NCBI RefSeq assembly: GCF_001687335.1
Contig: NZ_MAGO01000001.1
Coordinates: forward strand, 310,001-374,000
Direction: 5' to 3'
Source of the DNA: Dissulfuribacter thermophilus
GTDB lineage: Bacteria; Desulfobacterota; Dissulfuribacteria; Dissulfuribacterales; Dissulfuribacteraceae
Length of the DNA: 64,000 bases
The translations under genes were made by a program, and so were the position numbers. This document shows, one piece after another, positions 60,925 through 64,000 of the stretch. The notes beneath the pieces were generated by a model. The model had not been told where the DNA came from and did no database searches. It was given only the letters and a program-made list of their open reading frames with translations. The number at the start of each line of letters is the position of its first letter. Position 1 is the stretch's first letter.

Positions 60925-61263
60925 ATGGACAAGTCCGATTCAGTCATCAGGATATTAACTACGACTTCTAATAAAGAAGAGGCTGAACGAATAGGAAAGG
61001 CCCTTGTAGAAGAGGGGCTATGTGCGTGCGTGCAAGTTTACGGTCCGATCCTTAGTATTTATCCCTGGAAGGGAAATGTTGAAAGGGATGAAGAATGGGT
61101 GCTAAGCATTAAAACCCTGGGAGACAAATATAAAGCCTGTGAGGCTGAAATCACTAGGCTTCATTCATACGAGGTGCCGCAGATTCTTGCCTTTCAAGCG
61201 GAAGCGGTATCCCAACCGTATTTAGAATGGATGAAGGCCTGGATCAGTGAAAATGAGGGTTGA
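60925..61263 (+). CDS. cutA: CutA divalent-ion-tolerance-type protein
   Basis: 112 residues, a PII-like trimeric fold: [53 protein letters not shown] and YLEWM. It was first linked to copper tolerance; the true role is unclear. A TTGACA at 60859-60864 with TATGTT 16 bases later is a possible promoter. It ends one base before hisI. Confidence 0.92.
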   Translation: MDKSDSVIRILTTTSNKEEAERIGKALVEEGLCACVQVYGPILSIYPWKGNVERDEEWVLSIKTLGDKYKACEAEITRLHSYEVPQILAFQAEAVSQPYLEWMKAWISENEG

Positions 61264-61264
61264 C

Positions 61265-61657
61265 ATGGGAAAAGAGGTCATAAAGCAATTGAATTTCGAA
61301 AAAACCGGGGGGCTAATCCCTGTAATTGCCCAGGACTATGAAACTGGCGAGGTCCTGATGCTGGCCTATATGAATGAAGAGGCCTTTAATAAGACTCTTG
61401 AAACTTCTAAGGCCCATTACTGGAGCAGATCTAGGGGAAAACTCTGGTTAAAGGGAGAAGAATCGGGTCACGTTCAGCTTGTAAAAGAGATCTTAGTAGA
61501 CTGTGATGGAGATACACTTTTACTTAAGGTAGAACAGATCGGCGGAGCTGCGTGCCATAAGGGATATAAAAGCTGTTTTTTCAGGCGCATTGAAGATGGA
61601 GATGCAAAGATAATTTCAAAACAGGTATTTGATCCAAAGGAGAAATATAAAAAGTGA
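61265..61657 (+). CDS. hisI: Phosphoribosyl-AMP cyclohydrolase
   Basis: 130 residues, histidine biosynthesis step 3. Motifs: [40 protein letters not shown], and the zinc/Mg residues in [20 protein letters not shown] followed by H. GAGGG precedes ATG 61265. No fused HisE domain. It overlaps hisG by GTGA. Confidence 0.95.
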   Translation: MGKEVIKQLNFEKTGGLIPVIAQDYETGEVLMLAYMNEEAFNKTLETSKAHYWSRSRGKLWLKGEESGHVQLVKEILVDCDGDTLLLKVEQIGGAACHKGYKSCFFRRIEDGDAKIISKQVFDPKEKYKK

Positions 61658-62526
61658 ATAGACTTAAGTTAGGTATACCTAAAGGGAGTCTGGAAAAGGC
61701 GACTATTGATCTTTTTGCAAAATCAGGCTGGAGAATAGAGGTACATCATAGGAGTTATTTCCCTGACATCGATGACGATGAGATAGAGTGTAGCATCTGT
61801 CGTGCTCAGGAAATGAGTAGATATGTGGAGCAAGGCACCCTTGATGTTGGAATAACTGGTAAGGACTGGATACTTGAGAACGATTCAGATGTGGTAGTGG
61901 TATGCGACCTTGTCTATTCTAAGGTCTCCAAGAGACCAGCTCGTTGGGTGCTAGCTGTACCTGGTGATTCAGGGATAGAGAAAGTGGAAGACCTTGAAGG
62001 TAAAAAAGTTGCAACAGAGCTGGTCAATTTTACCAAGAGATATTTCAAAGAACGTGGTGTGAACGTCCAGGTAGAATTTTCCTGGGGGGCCACAGAGGCA
62101 AAGGTAGTAAGCGGGCTATGTGATGCCATAGTTGAAGTGACGGAGACTGGGAGTACGATCAGGGCCCATGGGTTAAAGATAATTGAAGAACTCATGGAGT
62201 CTAATCCCAGGCTTATAGCCAACAAAGAGGCCATTAAAGACCCATGGAAGAGTGCCAAAATTGAACAGATAGCAATGCTTCTTCAGGGTGCCCTTGAGGC
62301 CCATAGACTGGTAGGTCTAAAAATGAACTGCCCCAAAGCTACTTTAAATGAAGTTGTTGGACTCCTTCCAAGCCTCAACGCACCCACGGTATCACCGCTC
62401 TATGATGAAAAGTGGTGTTCTATAGAGACAGTTGTGGATGAAAAGGAAGTAAGAGAGCTTATACCAAAGTTAAAAGCTCTGGGTGCAGAAGGCATTATTG
62501 AATATTCACTGAATAAGGTTCTTTGA
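61654..62526 (+). CDS. hisG: ATP phosphoribosyltransferase, long form
   Basis: 290 residues from GTG 61654. First enzyme of histidine biosynthesis. Catalytic part: [42 protein letters not shown] and [20 protein letters not shown]-type loop. The C-terminal domain of about 75 residues ([40 protein letters not shown]) is the ACT-like regulatory domain, so it should not need HisZ. AAGGAG lies upstream inside hisI. Confidence 0.95.
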   Translation: MNRLKLGIPKGSLEKATIDLFAKSGWRIEVHHRSYFPDIDDDEIECSICRAQEMSRYVEQGTLDVGITGKDWILENDSDVVVVCDLVYSKVSKRPARWVLAVPGDSGIEKVEDLEGKKVATELVNFTKRYFKERGVNVQVEFSWGATEAKVVSGLCDAIVEVTETGSTIRAHGLKIIEELMESNPRLIANKEAIKDPWKSAKIEQIAMLLQGALEAHRLVGLKMNCPKATLNEVVGLLPSLNAPTVSPLYDEKWCSIETVVDEKEVRELIPKLKALGAEGIIEYSLNKVL

Positions 62527-62565
62527 TTCTTTTAAAGATTGACAGATGGTTGTGCTCTGTGCTTT

Positions 62566-62686
62566 GAGGGGAAATTTTGACATTATTTACGGCCCCAAGG
62601 CTTATTATCCATCCAAGTCGTTTACTTTGCGCTGATCTCTGAGAGCAAATTTCGTGTTTTTGGGGAGGTAATTGAAATTTCCCCTC
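62566..62686. repeat. Nested inverted-repeat element between hisG and engB
   Basis: GAGGGGAAATTT (62566-62577) pairs perfectly with AAATTTCCCCTC (62675-62686). Inside it CCCCAA (62593-62598) pairs with TTGGGG (62660-62665). It differs in sequence from the elements at 9.4 and 26.2 kb. It could be a MITE-like relic or a structured RNA; the 230-base gap has no gene. Confidence 0.55.
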
Positions 62687-62756
62687 GTGGCCTATACTTA
62701 GCCTGGTCTCGCACGCCTTACTTCAATTTCGTGGCCGATCGGATACATTGTGTGAT

Positions 62757-63377
62757 ATGAGGATATTAAGAGCCGATTTAGAGGTTTGTGCCTTTAAGAA
62801 TAAGCAGTTTCCAGAGAATGATCCAGGGGAGATCGCCTTTGCAGGGAGATCTAACGTTGGTAAATCCTCTCTTTTGAATAAAATTATGGGGCGGCGAAAA
62901 CTCGTAAAGGTCAGTAGTCGTCCAGGTTTTACCCAAAGCATAAATTTTTTCTCAGTCTCTGTAAGACAGGGGGATCAGGAAGGAAATGGTTATCTCGTAG
63001 ATCTTCCAGGCTATGGCTATGCAAAGGCTCCACGGTCTGTAATCAAGAGGTGGGAACGCCTTATAGGAGACTATTTTTCCTCTGGAAGAAGAATACTTGC
63101 GGTAGTCACAATCTTTGATATACGACGGACTCCGGATCATCTAGACCTTGAATTGGTGTCGTTTTTAAGGTTTCACTCTATTCCTATTGTTCCGGTATTC
63201 AATAAATGTGACAAGCTTAGTGGAAGCTCTCTTTTTAAGAGAACAAGGGACCTATGGGAGTCCCTTGGACGCTTCGGATTTGATGAATTCGACGACACCT
63301 CTGTCTTCTGCGTATCAGCAAGGACTGGTGCCGGAATTGAGAGGCTAAAACAAGAAATTTTTAGTTCATTTTTATAA
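62757..63377 (+). CDS. engB: EngB/YihA ribosome-biogenesis GTPase
   Basis: 206 residues. G1 is FAGRSNVGKSSLLN, G3 DLPGYGYAKAP, G4 FNKCDK, and G5 CVSARTGAG. It assists 50S subunit assembly. A GTG at 62748 is also in frame; ATG 62757 gives the usual start. It is convergent with the candidate selenoprotein gene, whose read-through stop is 20 bases away. Confidence 0.95.
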   Translation: MRILRADLEVCAFKNKQFPENDPGEIAFAGRSNVGKSSLLNKIMGRRKLVKVSSRPGFTQSINFFSVSVRQGDQEGNGYLVDLPGYGYAKAPRSVIKRWERLIGDYFSSGRRILAVVTIFDIRRTPDHLDLELVSFLRFHSIPIVPVFNKCDKLSGSSLFKRTRDLWESLGRFGFDEFDDTSVFCVSARTGAGIERLKQEIFSSFL

Positions 63378-63397
63378 CGTACTGAAACTGCTGGTGT

Positions 63398-63541
63398 TTA
63401 ATCTTTAGTCTTCTTTTTGGGTCGAGACCCGACCTCGCAGCTTGGTGCAGCTCATGTAGGCACCCCAAGGCGCGGAAGTACCCATTTATTTAGGGCAAAC
63501 CAGCCAACAATAATAAGAATCAGGGTCAAAATCTCGTCCAT
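63398..63541 (-). CDS. Candidate selenoprotein: 47-residue membrane protein with in-frame UGA
   Basis: On the minus strand, AAGGAG lies 6 bases before ATG 63541. The frame gives a single membrane span (MDEILTLILIIVGWFAL), then NKWVLPRLGVPT, an in-frame TGA (63454-63452), and 17 more residues to TAA 63400-63398. With selenocysteine at 30 the end reads UAAPSCEVGSRPKKKTKD, a U-x4-C motif with a basic cytoplasmic-type tail. A SECIS-like hairpin with loop GGUCU lies 17-32 bases after the UGA. Stopping at the UGA would leave a bare membrane peptide. I recall small proteins ending LGVPTC in related bacteria, but this was not checked. It follows a MerR-type regulator gene on the same strand after 93 bases. 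Confidence 0.7.
63420..63434 (-). promoter_or_regulatory. SECIS-like hairpin downstream of UGA 63454
   Basis: In RNA the 5-bp stem GGUCG/CGACC (63434-63430, 63424-63420) closes the loop GGUCU (63429-63425). The loop starts 23 bases after the UGA. The same GGUCU is part of the apical loop of the E. coli fdhF SECIS (from memory), where the GU contacts SelB. A second stem brackets the UGA itself (GGUGC/GCACC). Confidence 0.65.
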
Positions 63542-63634
63542 ATCAAGCTCCTTAATATTTGACTGCTTGTTACAATAATAACTTTGACCCCTGATTGCAA
63601 CTTTCAGGTGTCCGTCTGCCCCAAAATTTAGTGT

Positions 63635-64000
63635 TTAATGACCCCTTTCCTTGAAGAGGCCATATGCCTTATAGGCAGTGCAGGTCTTTCGTTTTTCCGT
63701 GGGACAATTTACGATATTCCAGCACCCAGTAAATTCTAGGAGCTTCTTGATCCCAGCGATGCTTATCCCCTGATCATGAATCATTGAACGAATACAGGTT
63801 ATCCATTGAAGATCATTGAGAGAAAAATAGCGTCTTCGACCTTTTCTGAGTGGTTTTATCAGACCTTCTTTTTCATATATCCTCAATGTTCTGGGATGAA
63901 CTTCCAGCATGTTAGAGGCCGTGCCTATTGTGAAGATTGGCTGGTCAGGATCAATTCCTTCAACTGCCTGCCAAATTCCAGCATCTTCGAGTTGTGGGCC
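63635..64000 (-). CDS. MerR/HspR-family transcriptional regulator (5' end outside window)
   Basis: 121 residues are visible and the frame runs off the right edge. The MerR-type helix-turn-helix reads PIFTIGTASNMLEVHPRTLR then YEKEGLIKPLRKGRRRYFSL, as in HspR, the repressor of heat-shock chaperone operons. The short C-terminal part has three cysteines (GCWNIVNCPTEKRKTC), which could sense redox state or bind a metal. The internal ATG 63910 is not the start because conserved residues precede it. The candidate selenoprotein gene follows after 93 bases on the same strand. Confidence 0.85.
   Translation of the reverse strand, partial: GPQLEDAGIWQAVEGIDPDQPIFTIGTASNMLEVHPRTLRIYEKEGLIKPLRKGRRRYFSLNDLQWITCIRSMIHDQGISIAGIKKLLEFTGCWNIVNCPTEKRKTCTAYKAYGLFKERGH

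Noticed and set aside
63635-63910. MerR-type protein starting at ATG 63910
   Set aside because: Conserved helix-turn-helix residues (PIFTIGTASN) precede this Met and the frame is open to the window edge.

Overview
The window looks like a chromosome segment of a Gram-negative, anaerobic, sulfite-reducing bacterium of the Desulfobacterota/Thermodesulfobacteriota (former Deltaproteobacteria). The evidence is a complete dsrMKJOP membrane-complex operon (836-5827), dsrA-dsrB-dsrD (36388-39189), LPS genes (kdsB and an lptE-like gene), tatC, a chemotaxis operon and HD-GYP/HDOD signalling genes. dsrD and the lack of dsrEFH in view fit the reductive rather than the sulfur-oxidising Dsr pathway; this is inference from family knowledge. 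No rRNA, tRNA, CRISPR array, prophage or insertion sequence was seen.

Layout. 1-5.9 kb: end of an unidentified gene, an RsbRD-type protein, then dsrMKJOP closed by a strong terminator. 5.9-10.4 kb: a PHP phosphoesterase and a dipeptide-type ABC transporter (binding protein and two permeases, no ATPases). 10.4-13.6 kb: tatC and an Xaa-Pro peptidase on the minus strand, then an orphan radical SAM protein. 13.7-21.5 kb (minus): cheY-cheB-cheR-cheA-cheW, a DnaJ-like protein and an EAL/HDOD protein, preceded by a sigma-28-like promoter. 21.7-33.2 kb: housekeeping genes (ileS, a CDP-alcohol phosphatidyltransferase, rsmI, kdsB, murI, pfk, rlmN), a FetAB-type exporter and two divergent cysteine-cluster proteins that share a CATG start. 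33.4-40.2 kb: HEAT/TPR and TPR proteins divergent from a small gene with an in-frame UGA, then dsrABD and a DUF4405-type membrane protein. 40.2-51.0 kb: a B12-type radical SAM protein, a CDF metal exporter and a six-gene phosphorelay/cyclic-di-GMP cluster. 51.2-57.8 kb: ribD-ribE-ribBA-ribH-nusB-leuS, followed by an lptE-like lipoprotein gene. 58.3-64 kb: rpsT, aroB, a lipoprotein, cutA, hisI, hisG, engB, a second small gene with an in-frame UGA, and a MerR/HspR-type regulator running off the right edge.

Main discovery candidates. Two short genes that ordinary gene calling would miss read through an in-frame UGA, and both have a SECIS-like hairpin at suitable distance. One (63398-63541, minus) is a 47-residue single-pass membrane protein with a U-x4-C motif, a perfect Shine-Dalgarno sequence and a 5-bp hairpin with loop GGUCU. 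The other (36043-36237, plus) is a 64-residue zinc-ribbon-like protein with a U-x-C motif placed between two CxxC pairs; its stop codon overlaps the dsrAB promoter. If both are selenoproteins, the second one links selenocysteine use directly to the sulfite reductase locus.

Other structure includes a hairpin-rich dsrAB leader, two related palindromic REP/MITE-like elements (9.4 and 26.2 kb), a dispersed GTTTTGA heptamer minisatellite at three loci within 8 kb (one forms the C-terminus of IleS), and a near-consensus promoter that would make the PHP phosphoesterase mRNA leaderless. All functional calls come from reading motifs by eye. No database search was run.
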